A stretch of 12,823 nucleotides of DNA from Halovivax sp. (GTDB taxonomy: Archaea > Halobacteriota > Halobacteria > Halobacteriales > Natrialbaceae): contig SLIS01000355.1 of NCBI GenBank assembly GCA_007135505.1, positions 1-12,823 on the forward strand. The letters are read 5' to 3'. The position numbers and the translations under genes are program-made. Below are positions 1 to 6,294 of the stretch, piece after piece (position 1 is the first letter of the stretch; every line of letters begins with the position of its first letter). The notes below the pieces were generated by a model. The model saw nothing but the letters and a program-made list of their open reading frames with translations. It was not told the origin of the DNA and did not search any database.

Positions 1-1165
1 GAGCCGCCTCGAAGGTAAACGCCGTCGCGGCCTCGTAGTCGACGGTCATGTCGACCAGGTCCTCGCGCATGAGTGGGTACGCCTCGATCGGGCTGCCGAA
101 GACCTCCCGGTTCGCGGCCTGGATCCGGCTCTCGAGGAGTGCGCGGCCCATCACCCCACAGGAGGCCGCGGCGTTCGCGAGTCGCTCCACGTTGAGCATC
201 TCGGCCATCTGCGCGAACCCGCGTTGCTCCTCGCCGACGAGGAGGGCCTTCACCCCGTCGAACTCGACCTCGCCCGTCGGGACCGCGATCGTCCCCAACT
301 TGTCCTTCAGCCGACGGTACAGCTGGTCGTTCACCGCGTCCGGGTCGAGTCCGCCCTCGCCGGCCTCGCGCCGGTCGCCCTTCGTCAGGGGTTCGTCGTA
401 CGCGTCGGGGTCGGCGTGCGGGACGAGGAACATCGAGAGACCGTCCGTGCCGTCGGGAGCGTCGGGCGTCCGGGCGAGTGCGAGCGCGCCTTCGGCGTCG
501 ATGTTGGAACAGAACCACTTCTCGCCCGTGAGCCGCCAGTATCCCGACGCCTCGTCGTAGACCGCCTCCGTCTCGATGGCGCCGACGTCGCTGCCACCCT
601 GTTCCTCGGTGAGAAACATCGCCCCCTCGAGCAGGTCGTCGTACTCCCGACTGACGAGCCCGTCGTAGTAGGGTGCCGTGGTCTCGTCGCCGAACTTCTC
701 CAGGACGAGCGCCGCGCCCATCGTCATCGCGACGGGACAGCCGAATCCGGCGTCGGCATAGCAGAGTAAGGAGAGCATGCCGAGGGCGTGTGAGAGCGGC
801 ATGGGTTCGTCCCGGTCCAGGGGCGCCTCGAACGCGTCCGCGACGATCCCGCGCTCGTAGACCAGTCGCTCGTTCTCGAGCTGTTCGGGCGGATACCGGA
901 CGTGGTTTTGCACGTCGCCGTAGCGGTCGTACGGCTCGAGTGCGGGACCGGCCGCGTCGACGCGATCGGCGTTGTCCGCGACGGTGTGGCCGATCAGTTC
1001 GCCGAAGGACGCGAGTCGCGACTCGGCCCACTGGAACTCGTCGTGATCGAGTACCCGTCGGAGTTCACGCTGCAAGGTCGGATCGAGGGTCCAGTAATTG
1101 AGGTGTCTGCCCCGATCGAACCGGCCGAAGTCGATCCCTGCTTCGGCGCCGGTGTCTTCGCTCAT
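1..1165 (-). CDS. Acyl-CoA dehydrogenase, AidB-like (partial, C-terminus outside window)
   Basis: The minus strand is open from an ATG at 1165 to the left edge, giving 388 residues without a stop, so the C-terminal part is missing. Translation shows acyl-CoA dehydrogenase hallmarks: FLTEEQGGSDVGA at about residues 184-196 (the family signature around the flavin/substrate site), LTGEKWFCSN at about 212-221, and an ERLANAAASCGVMGRA helix at about 327-342. The GEKWFCSN block and the long N-terminal extension (about 180 residues before the signature) resemble the AidB branch rather than short-chain beta-oxidation enzymes. Family members are FAD flavoproteins that oxidise acyl-CoA at C2-C3; AidB itself is linked to alkylation stress and its physiological substrate is unclear. 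The start is supported by a TATA box 26-32 bases upstream (1191-1197). The SWIM gene lies upstream on the same strand, but this gene appears to have its own promoter. The family call is firm; the substrate is unknown. Confidence 0.93.
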   Translation of the reverse strand, partial: MSEDTGAEAGIDFGRFDRGRHLNYWTLDPTLQRELRRVLDHDEFQWAESRLASFGELIGHTVADNADRVDAAGPALEPYDRYGDVQNHVRYPPEQLENERLVYERGIVADAFEAPLDRDEPMPLSHALGMLSLLCYADAGFGCPVAMTMGAALVLEKFGDETTAPYYDGLVSREYDDLLEGAMFLTEEQGGSDVGAIETEAVYDEASGYWRLTGEKWFCSNIDAEGALALARTPDAPDGTDGLSMFLVPHADPDAYDEPLTKGDRREAGEGGLDPDAVNDQLYRRLKDKLGTIAVPTGEVEFDGVKALLVGEEQRGFAQMAEMLNVERLANAAASCGVMGRALLESRIQAANREVFGSPIEAYPLMREDLVDMTVDYEAATAFTFEAA

Positions 1166-1190
1166 GCGGGGCCGTTCGGGTTCGGCCACG

Positions 1191-1197
1191 ATAAAAA
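1191..1197 (-). promoter_or_regulatory. TATA box of the acyl-CoA dehydrogenase gene
   Basis: On the minus strand the sequence GGTTTTTATCG lies with its AT-rich core 26-32 bases before the ATG at 1165. This is the normal spacing for a leaderless haloarchaeal transcript, and the surroundings are otherwise very GC-rich. Confidence 0.65.
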
Positions 1198-1250
1198 CCG
1201 GTGTAGGTCGACGATGCGGTCGGTTTTACGGGATCACGAGGACGAGGGCG

Positions 1251-1877
1251 CTACGCCTCGACCGCTTCGAGTCGCGTTCGCGGAAAGAGGTAGATCCGCA
1301 GGGTCCGTGGAACGGGCCCGTTTCGCTGGACGGTCGCGTGCGGGAACACCGCCGCGACGACCGGGACGTCGCCGTCGTAGGTCTCGTTCGTCTCGTAGTC
1401 GGCGACGGTATCGCCCGTTTCGGGGATCCGGGTCGCGTCAGCGCGGCGGTTCGAGACGTCGACGACCGTCACGACGGCGTCCGTTTCCCGGTCGCGCGCT
1501 CGGTCGCCCGGTTCGAGCACGTGACGATCGCAGTACACCGGTTCCTCGACGGGTTCGTCGACGAAGACCGGCTCGGCGCAATCGGTACACGGCGCGGCCA
1601 GTTTCCCCGGCGGCGGCGCTCGGCCCTCGGTGATCTCGATCGCGACGCGCCGGGCGTGCTTGCAGCGAGCACCCCGGAAGAGGTGGTCGGGACAGCTACA
1701 CCGGCCGGCCGTCGCGTCGACGAGGTAGGTCTCGTCGCCCTCGGACTCGACCTCGTAGAGGCCGTCGCCGAGGGCGAGGACGGACATCGATTCGGTTCGG
1801 GCCCGGCGCGACCGCTCGTCCAGGCGGTCCGCGTCGGGAACGGGCAGTGACGTTTTCGGCGAGGCAGTCGTTGGCAT
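1251..1877 (-). CDS. SWIM zinc-finger domain protein
   Basis: This encodes 208 residues from the ATG at 1877. The core is a SWIM finger, with a beta-hairpin (YEVES...TYLVD, about 41-54) leading to GRCSCPDHLFRGARCKHARR, giving the CxCx(n)CxH ligands C60, C62, C72 and H74. A second cysteine set follows (C97xxC100, then C116xxH119) and could be another zinc site. The rest is an acidic C-terminal domain without a motif I can name. SWIM domains bind zinc and mediate DNA or protein contacts in diverse proteins; no enzymatic domain is visible here, so an adaptor or regulatory role is inference. An in-frame extension to 1985 is possible, but its N-terminus looks unstructured, so I prefer 1877. The gene is divergent from the small membrane protein at 2090 and lies upstream of the acyl-CoA dehydrogenase. 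Function is unknown. Confidence 0.85.
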   Translation of the reverse strand: MPTTASPKTSLPVPDADRLDERSRRARTESMSVLALGDGLYEVESEGDETYLVDATAGRCSCPDHLFRGARCKHARRVAIEITEGRAPPPGKLAAPCTDCAEPVFVDEPVEEPVYCDRHVLEPGDRARDRETDAVVTVVDVSNRRADATRIPETGDTVADYETNETYDGDVPVVAAVFPHATVQRNGPVPRTLRIYLFPRTRLEAVEA

Positions 1878-1965
1878 GGATTTCGAAGACGCTGGTGGGT
1901 TCGAGAGCGCGTCTGATGGTTCGCGAGTGGTCTGTTGGCGGTCGTAGATAGAAGGCGTTCCCCGG

Positions 1966-1973
1966 AGATAAAC
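1966..1973 (-). promoter_or_regulatory. Possible TATA box upstream of the SWIM gene
   Basis: On the minus strand GGTTTATCTC is the best TATA-like string in the spacer. It lies about 90 bases before the ATG at 1877, so a transcript from it would carry a 5' leader of roughly 65 bases, or would support a longer open frame whose upstream part has no convincing start. No AT-rich box is seen at the usual leaderless distance from 1877. Confidence 0.3.
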
Positions 1974-2060
1974 CGCCCCTTGCACTGTCAGGGGCCGCTG
2001 GTACCGAAACGGCGTGCGCCGACGGATCCCCGCCGAGCGGTGGACGCTCCCTTCGACACG

Positions 2061-2067
2061 CTTTTGT
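2061..2067 (+). promoter_or_regulatory. TATA-like box of the small membrane protein gene
   Basis: CTTTTGT lies 23-29 bases before the ATG at 2090 in a GC-rich context. The match to a TATA box is imperfect but the spacing fits a leaderless transcript. Confidence 0.4.
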
Positions 2068-2089
2068 CCGAACCGTCGAAGAGGGACGT

Positions 2090-2344
2090 ATGCTCGAACG
2101 GGATCGCATCATCGAAATCGTCGCCGCCGTCGCGAGCGTGATCGTCATGCTCGGCGCCATGACCTGGATCGGGTTCACCTACGGCAACGAGCAGTACCTC
2201 GGCGACGAGGGTGCACCGATGATGATCGGCGCGATCGTCGGTTTCATCATTCTCGTGACGCTCGTCGGCGTCGGCCTGGCCTACACCATCTCGGACCCGA
2301 CACCGCCCGGCGAGGACGACGCGGACGCCGACGCAGCGGCGTGA
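2090..2344 (+). CDS. Small two-helix membrane protein (DUF7472-like)
   Basis: The product has 84 residues and two hydrophobic segments, at about 7-29 and 43-66, separated by a short acidic loop (YGNEQYLGDEG). It ends in a charged, probably cytoplasmic tail rich in Asp and Ala. There is no signal peptidase site and no catalytic motif. The layout resembles small haloarchaeal membrane proteins grouped under DUF7472; I make that match from memory and have not tested it. A TATA-like box at 2061-2067 supports the start. The gene is divergent from the SWIM gene and convergent with priL, with a 120-base spacer, so it is probably monocistronic. Function is unknown. Confidence 0.75.
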   Translation: MLERDRIIEIVAAVASVIVMLGAMTWIGFTYGNEQYLGDEGAPMMIGAIVGFIILVTLVGVGLAYTISDPTPPGEDDADADAAA

Positions 2345-2369
2345 CAGGCCGACGCGTGAACGTCTCCCG

Positions 2370-2453
2370 GACTATCTACCCCCAGACTATCTACCGCCGA
2401 CTGGGTACGGCCGTACGGCACTGTCTGTGCGGTGCGTAGCCGTCCAACGGACG
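2370..2453. repeat. Short repeats and palindromes in the convergent spacer before priL's 3' end
   Basis: The 120-base gap between two converging genes holds an 11-bp direct repeat (GACTATCTACC at 2370-2380 and 2385-2395), a perfect 12-bp palindrome (GTACGGCCGTAC, 2405-2416) and a 5-bp stem with a 3-base loop (CGTCC-AAC-GGACG, 2441-2453). One of these could end transcripts, but no T-run follows on either strand, so a terminator role is unproven. Confidence 0.35.
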
Positions 2454-2464
2454 TTCGACCGTGA

Positions 2465-3622
2465 TCACTCCGCCTCGGCTTTCTCCTCCCGCCAGTCCTC
2501 GAGGTCGTCCTCGTCCTCGTCGTCGAGGCGCTGTTCGTAGTAGGCCATCGGGTGCGGAATGCGCTCACAGAGGTCGTCCATGTTGACACAGTCGCCGTAG
2601 GACTGCATCGTCGCGCAGGACGGCGGCGAATACTCGGTCGGCGAAGTGTCGCCGCGGATGTGGTCGGTCTGGTAGCGCGTCATCTCCTCGCCGAACGAGG
2701 AGTTGATTCGGTAGAGTTCGACGATCTCGTCGGTCGTCATGCCGATCGAGGTGAGAAAGGCCGTGATGGCAAAGCGCGAGTGGTGTGGGAGGTGTTCGCC
2801 CTTCTGGATGTCGTCGAGAAGGGCCTTCATGCACGGCGGGAACAGCTCCGGGACGACGGTGTCGATCTCGCGGACGAGTTCGAGCTGGGCGCAGAGTTCG
2901 GTGAGTTCGGCGGCCTCCTCGGCGAGCGCGTCGGCGATCGGATCCGGCACGTCGAACGGCAGTCCCGCTTCGACCCGGCTGGCGACGGCCTCTCGCAAAA
3001 GCGTCAGCAGTTCCGTCTCCGTGACCGGCACCTCGCCGTCGGCCAGGGCCCGGTTGACCAGCCGCCACTCGTCGCCCCAGCAATCCGCAGCCAGCGGCAG
3101 GTACGCGCCCACCTCGATCAGATACGTGGGCTCGTCGGTCGTGGACTGCGTGGCCGGACCGGCCCCGGCGGTACTTGCGTCGGTGCCGGTGCCTGCGCCC
3201 GGTCCGCCGTCGGCGTCACCCGGGACCGTCCGGGTCGAGTCCTCGAGATCGAACTCCGCGAGCAGCGCCGGAAGGTCGAGACCCGTCGATTCGACGCTCT
3301 TTAACTCCGTCGTGTCCTCGAGGTCGGCGCTGAAGCGCTGGTGGGCGACCGCCCCCTCGGCCCGGGCGTACCGGCGGACGAGTACCCGCTCCTCGACGAG
3401 CGAGACGAGGACCCGGGCCACGGGATAGGAGAAGAGTTCGACCCGACTGTCACGAACCGCTTCGCCCACGTCGCCCTCCTCGAGGGCGCGTTCGACGCGC
3501 TCCGCGGCGCGCTCGACGACGGCGGGTTCCGTCTCGACGACCGTCACGAGGTCGACCGCCTCCGACGCGACGGCGTCTCTCGCGGCGTCGAGGAACGGAT
3601 ACCGGGCGTACAGCGGTTCCAT
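2465..3622 (-). CDS. priL: DNA primase large subunit PriL
   Basis: This is the 385-residue non-catalytic subunit of the archaeal-eukaryotic primase, which partners PriS in making replication primers. The N-terminus (MEPLYARYPFLDAARDAV) and the all-helical first 125 residues match archaeal PriL. The C-terminal iron-sulfur domain carries four cysteines suited to a 4Fe-4S cluster: C264 in FPPCMKALL, C336 in PPSCATMQ, C345 in YGDCVN and C352 in DLCERI, with the conserved LPHHSRFAITAFLTSIGM stretch at about 278-295. Between the halves, residues about 133-165 form a low-complexity Gly/Ala/Thr/Asp linker. The tail (about 367-385) is very acidic. The start has a TATA box about 28-33 bases upstream (3650-3655). 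PCNA lies about 1.6 kb away, and priL near pcn is, as I recall, a familiar haloarchaeal arrangement. priS is not in the window. Confidence 0.96.
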   Translation of the reverse strand: MEPLYARYPFLDAARDAVASEAVDLVTVVETEPAVVERAAERVERALEEGDVGEAVRDSRVELFSYPVARVLVSLVEERVLVRRYARAEGAVAHQRFSADLEDTTELKSVESTGLDLPALLAEFDLEDSTRTVPGDADGGPGAGTGTDASTAGAGPATQSTTDEPTYLIEVGAYLPLAADCWGDEWRLVNRALADGEVPVTETELLTLLREAVASRVEAGLPFDVPDPIADALAEEAAELTELCAQLELVREIDTVVPELFPPCMKALLDDIQKGEHLPHHSRFAITAFLTSIGMTTDEIVELYRINSSFGEEMTRYQTDHIRGDTSPTEYSPPSCATMQSYGDCVNMDDLCERIPHPMAYYEQRLDDEDEDDLEDWREEKAEAE

Positions 3623-3649
3623 CGCTAGCGAGGAATGTGTCCGAATCAG

Positions 3650-3655
3650 GATAAA
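3650..3655 (-). promoter_or_regulatory. TATA box of priL
   Basis: On the minus strand GAGTTTATCCTG places TTTATC 28-33 bases before the priL ATG at 3622, which fits a leaderless or nearly leaderless transcript. Confidence 0.6.
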
Positions 3656-3691
3656 CTCGATGGTTGACCATTGCAGGAGACGGGTGCAAGC

Positions 3692-3792
3692 CGGAACGGG
3701 TCGGTCGAATCGGGCCGACCGGTAGAATCCGGCCGGACCGGGCGAATCGAGCCGACCGGTAGAATCCGGCCGGACCGGGCGAATCAGATCGG
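3692..3792. repeat. GC-rich tandem repeat in the priL/hydrolase divergent spacer
   Basis: A perfect 35-bp direct repeat occurs at 3714-3748 and 3751-3785 (period 37). Each copy consists of two related half-units of 18-19 bp that share the frame ACCGG(T/G)(A/C)GAATC: they begin at 3718, 3737, 3755 and 3774. A diverged unit precedes them (from about 3692), and a further CCGGGAGAATCGAC string follows near 3808. The array lies between the outward-facing promoters of priL and the hydrolase gene. It contains the palindrome CCGGCCGG, which could allow hairpins or dimeric protein binding. The translated frames across it look like chance products. Confidence 0.85.
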
Positions 3793-3825
3793 CACAGGTG
3801 ATTCCACCGGGAGAATCGACACATC

Positions 3826-3831
3826 GTTAAT
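3826..3831 (+). promoter_or_regulatory. TATA-like box of the hydrolase-fold gene
   Basis: GTTAAT lies 25-30 bases before the ATG at 3856, the usual haloarchaeal distance, in the only AT-rich patch of the proximal spacer. Confidence 0.45.
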
Positions 3832-3855
3832 GTACGTTCCCGTCGACGGTGGCGT

Positions 3856-4836
3856 ATGCCGCGAGCCAGTCACGACGGCGTCTCGCTTCGCTACGAGGTG
3901 GACTCGGTCGACGACGAGTCGGCCCGGGGCCCGCCGATCGTCTTCGTCGGCGGCGTCGAACTCGGGCGGTGGGCCTGGCGCTGGCAGCGCGAGGCGTTCC
4001 GGGGACGTCGGCGCGTGATCGTGCCGTTTCTCAGGGGGACCGGGCCGGTCGGGCCGAGCGACGGGATTTCGCTCGACGACGGTACCCGACGCTCCGACGC
4101 AGGGCTCGCCCCCGGCGTCGGGTCGCTGCCGAAACGACTCCGACGATCCGTCGTCGCCCACGGCGGCGGGTACGCGATCGCGGATCTCGCGGCCGATCTG
4201 GAGGCTGTCCTCGCGGACGACGCCGCGCTCGGTCGCGGACGGAGTCAGGTCGTCCACCTCGTCGGCCAGGGCCTCGGGGGCGCCGTCGCGCTGCAATGCG
4301 CCCTGGAAGACGACCGTCGGATCCAATCGCTCTCGCTGCTCGGAACGCGCCACGGTGGCCCGGGAACGCCGGAGACGCCGGAAGAGTCCCGTTCGCAGGT
4401 CAGAGATCCCGAGGGTACGTCGGCCAGGGAGCGCGATCGAAACCGACTGCGACCGTTCTTCACCCCGCCGTTCGTCGCCCGAAACCCGCACCTGTTCGAC
4501 CGGCTCCTCGCCTGGCAGGACGAGCAGGGACCGGACGCCGCGACGCGGGACGCACAGTGGGCCGCCTGGGACGGCTTCGATCCGAGCGACCGATTGCCGA
4601 AGCTCTCGCTCCCGACGCTCGTGATCCACGGCACGGCCGATCGACTCGTCCCCGTCGAGAACGGCCACGCGCTGGCAGCGGACATCGCCGAGAGTTCCAT
4701 CGAACCCCTCGAGGGCGCCGGTCACCTGGCCGGCGTGGAACGACCGGAGCGAGTGAACGACAGGATAGCGGCGTTCGTGCGGTCGGTCGAGCGAACGGAT
4801 TCGAATCGGACGGACAACAACCACCTCGCGCCGTGA
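3856..4836 (+). CDS. Alpha/beta-hydrolase-fold protein lacking the nucleophile serine
   Basis: The 326 residues follow the alpha/beta-hydrolase plan: first strand PPIVFVGGVELGRWAW (about 26-41), RRVIVPFLRGTGPVGPSDG (52-70) where active relatives have a DLRGxGxSD-type block, a helix ADLAADLEAVLADD (109-122), the nucleophile elbow HLVGQGLGGAVAL (134-146), a helical lid region (about 165-245), then TLVIHGTADRLVPVENG (254-270) and the late EGAGHLAG (286-293). The triad Asp (D262) and His (H290) are present, but the elbow position normally occupied by Ser in GxSxG is Gly139 (codon GGC at 4270-4272). The DLRG aspartate is Phe58. About 35 extra residues (about 70-104) follow the RGxG block. It may be a non-catalytic or altered member; a carboxylesterase activity should not be assumed. 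It sits between priL and pcn with its own promoter. The fold is secure; the role is unknown. Confidence 0.85.
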   Translation: MPRASHDGVSLRYEVDSVDDESARGPPIVFVGGVELGRWAWRWQREAFRGRRRVIVPFLRGTGPVGPSDGISLDDGTRRSDAGLAPGVGSLPKRLRRSVVAHGGGYAIADLAADLEAVLADDAALGRGRSQVVHLVGQGLGGAVALQCALEDDRRIQSLSLLGTRHGGPGTPETPEESRSQVRDPEGTSARERDRNRLRPFFTPPFVARNPHLFDRLLAWQDEQGPDAATRDAQWAAWDGFDPSDRLPKLSLPTLVIHGTADRLVPVENGHALAADIAESSIEPLEGAGHLAGVERPERVNDRIAAFVRSVERTDSNRTDNNHLAP

Positions 4837-4849
4837 AGCCGGTCTCCCC

Positions 4850-5098
4850 TCAGTAGAGCCAGAACCGAGCGAGAAGGGCGATCACGAGCAACGCGAGGAT
4901 CGCGGCGAGTCCGATCGCGGGAAGCGAAAGCCCGGCGCTTCGCTCGTCCGAGACGGTTACCGTTTCGGCGGTCGCGTCGTCGATCGCCACCTCGTATTCG
5001 CCCGGCTCCTCGAAGTGGTGTTCGAACGTGACGGCAGTGCTTCCGCCCGCGTCGACGGAGATCGATCGGCTGTCGACGTCTCGTATTGAGCGGGTGGG
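4850..5098 (-). pseudogene. Start-less C-terminal remnant of a membrane-anchored surface protein
   Basis: The minus strand is open for 82 codons between an in-frame stop at 5099-5101 and the stop at 4850-4852, but has no start codon near its 5' end. The translation reads like the tail of a haloarchaeal secreted protein: a beta-sandwich end (SRSISVDAGGSTAVTFEHHF, then EEPGEYEVAIDDATAETVTV) of the CARDB or similar Ig-like type, a short Ser/Arg linker, and a terminal hydrophobic helix (about residues 58-78, LSLPAIGLAAILALLVIALL) followed by ARFWLY. This layout anchors a protein in the membrane with its bulk outside. The upstream coding part is absent: the 140 bases before pcn's end show no continuation. 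I read it as a truncated pseudogene left by a deletion; alternatively an internal GTG could express a shorter peptide. Confidence 0.6.
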
Positions 5099-5101
5099 TC
5101 A

Positions 5102-5241
5102 CGGCCAACTCGCGGACACCGCGGCTGGCCGGGAACGGTAACAGGGCGCGGAGAACGAAACTACCGAGACGACGATATCGACCGCGCCATGGCGGCGACC
5201 GCGACCGTCGCGAGTCCAGGGTCGGGGGACTTCTCGACCGT
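5102..5241. other. Non-coding spacer between the remnant and the 3' end of pcn
   Basis: I see no gene, promoter or clear terminator here. Together with the remnant it makes the 405-base gap between the hydrolase gene and pcn devoid of an intact coding region. Confidence 0.5.
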
Positions 5242-5985
5242 TCAGTCGCTCTGGATCCGCGGCGCCAGCATGTACGTCACCTGGCCCTGTCCCTCGGCGA
5301 AGCCGTAGTAGAGCTTGATGGGGAACTCCTCGCCGAGGTCGGCCGTCACTTCGGCATCGGCCGGGATCGCCTTGTTCATGTCCTTGAGATAGTCGAGGCT
5401 GAACAGCGAGTGGGCGTTACCGACTTCGAGATCGATCAGGTCATCCTTCGTGAGTTCGAGGTGGACATCGTCCGTGTCGCCCTCGGCGTCCACGTAGAAG
5501 TGTTCCTCGCCCTCGTCGACGCCTAGGGCGATGTGATCGGAGACCATGTCGGCGGCCTTCACCGAGCGGTTGACGTCCTTGCCCTCGAGGACGACGCGCG
5601 CCGGCAGGTCGAGGTCCGGGATATCCGGTTCCTGGCGGATGGAGTCGGGATCGATCAGCGCGAGGGTGTACTCCAGGCCCTCGATCTGGGCGTGGAGCTT
5701 GCGGGTCTCCTCGTCGAGTTCGAGCTGGACCAGCTGGCCGGACTCGGCCATGCCGGCGATGTCTTCGAGTCGCGAGAGGTCGACCCCGATGAGGCCGCCG
5801 TCGGCCTCGTAGGACTCGAACGCGTCGGCGTCGAGCGAGAGGTCGACCATCCCGACGTTCGCGGGGTCGACGGCCCGGATCCGCAGGCCGTCCGCTTCGA
5901 GGTGGATCTTGCACTCCTCGACCAGCACGCTCACCGAGTCGAGTGCGCTCGAGAGCGTCTCCGCACTCACGATGGCCTTGAACAT
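5242..5985 (-). CDS. pcn: DNA polymerase sliding clamp PCNA
   Basis: This 247-residue product is the homotrimeric ring that encircles DNA and tethers polymerases, FEN1, ligase and other PIP-box proteins during replication and repair. [20 protein letters not shown] starts the first domain. The PCNA signature [16 protein letters not shown] is at about 36-51, the interdomain connector region [18 protein letters not shown] lies at 111-128, the second domain follows ([20 protein letters not shown]), and the C-terminal tail [12 protein letters not shown] is the canonical client-binding end. The surface is heavily acidic, as in halophilic clamps. A start at 6012 would add nine residues, but homologues begin at MFKAIVSA and the TATA box at 6011-6018 fits 5985, with the longer start lying inside the promoter. 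The gene is divergent from the membrane protein at 6222 and ends before the decayed remnant. Confidence 0.98.
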   Translation of the reverse strand: MFKAIVSAETLSSALDSVSVLVEECKIHLEADGLRIRAVDPANVGMVDLSLDADAFESYEADGGLIGVDLSRLEDIAGMAESGQLVQLELDEETRKLHAQIEGLEYTLALIDPDSIRQEPDIPDLDLPARVVLEGKDVNRSVKAADMVSDHIALGVDEGEEHFYVDAEGDTDDVHLELTKDDLIDLEVGNAHSLFSLDYLKDMNKAIPADAEVTADLGEEFPIKLYYGFAEGQGQVTYMLAPRIQSD

Positions 5986-6010
5986 ATGCGTCGGGGTACG
6001 AAGGGTCCGC

Positions 6011-6018
6011 ATAAAAAG
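6011..6018 (-). promoter_or_regulatory. TATA box of pcn
   Basis: On the minus strand GGCTTTTTATGCGG places a strong AT-rich core 26-33 bases before the ATG at 5985. This matches a leaderless transcript and excludes the upstream in-frame ATG at 6012. Confidence 0.75.
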
Positions 6019-6210
6019 CCATTTGTTATGCGTCGGGCAAGTGCCGGTTCGAGCGATCGATCCGCCGGTGCGGTGTCGACCGGACGGCCACGGCCGAACA
6101 TCTCCGGGAAGGATTCAACGGGGCGGGCAACAAACGGGCAGTCGATGCCGAACGGGCCGGAAGCGGCACGACGACCTGGCAGACGCGTCCCGGGGGGAGT
6201 CCCGGTACGC

Positions 6211-6294
6211 GTTCGGGCGACGTGGGAACGGGTCCGGGCGACGACGGAACGGATTGGGTCGAGGTCGGAGCGGGTTCGGCCGACGACGGACGGG
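6211..6294. repeat. Four degenerate 21-bp tandem repeats at the start of the 12-helix membrane protein gene
   Basis: Four 21-bp units run head to tail at 6211-6231, 6232-6252, 6253-6273 and 6274-6294, with a consensus near GTTCGGGCGACGACGGAACGG. Units 1 and 2 differ at few positions; unit 3 is the most diverged. Because 21 is a multiple of three, every reading frame across the array shows a seven-residue periodicity. The array spans the first GTG candidate of the downstream gene and ends just before the second one at 6303. Confidence 0.75.

Noticed and set aside
3784..4824. Minus-strand 346-codon frame opposite the hydrolase-fold gene
   Set aside because: No domain is visible, whereas the plus-strand frame shows a full alpha/beta-hydrolase layout and has a TATA-like box.
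5161..5241. In-frame continuation after the pcn stop resembling a short hydrophobic tail (PGLATVAVAAMAR)
   Set aside because: PCNA ends normally at RIQSD; the extension is only 26 codons after a TGA and its resemblance to a surface-protein tail is weak.
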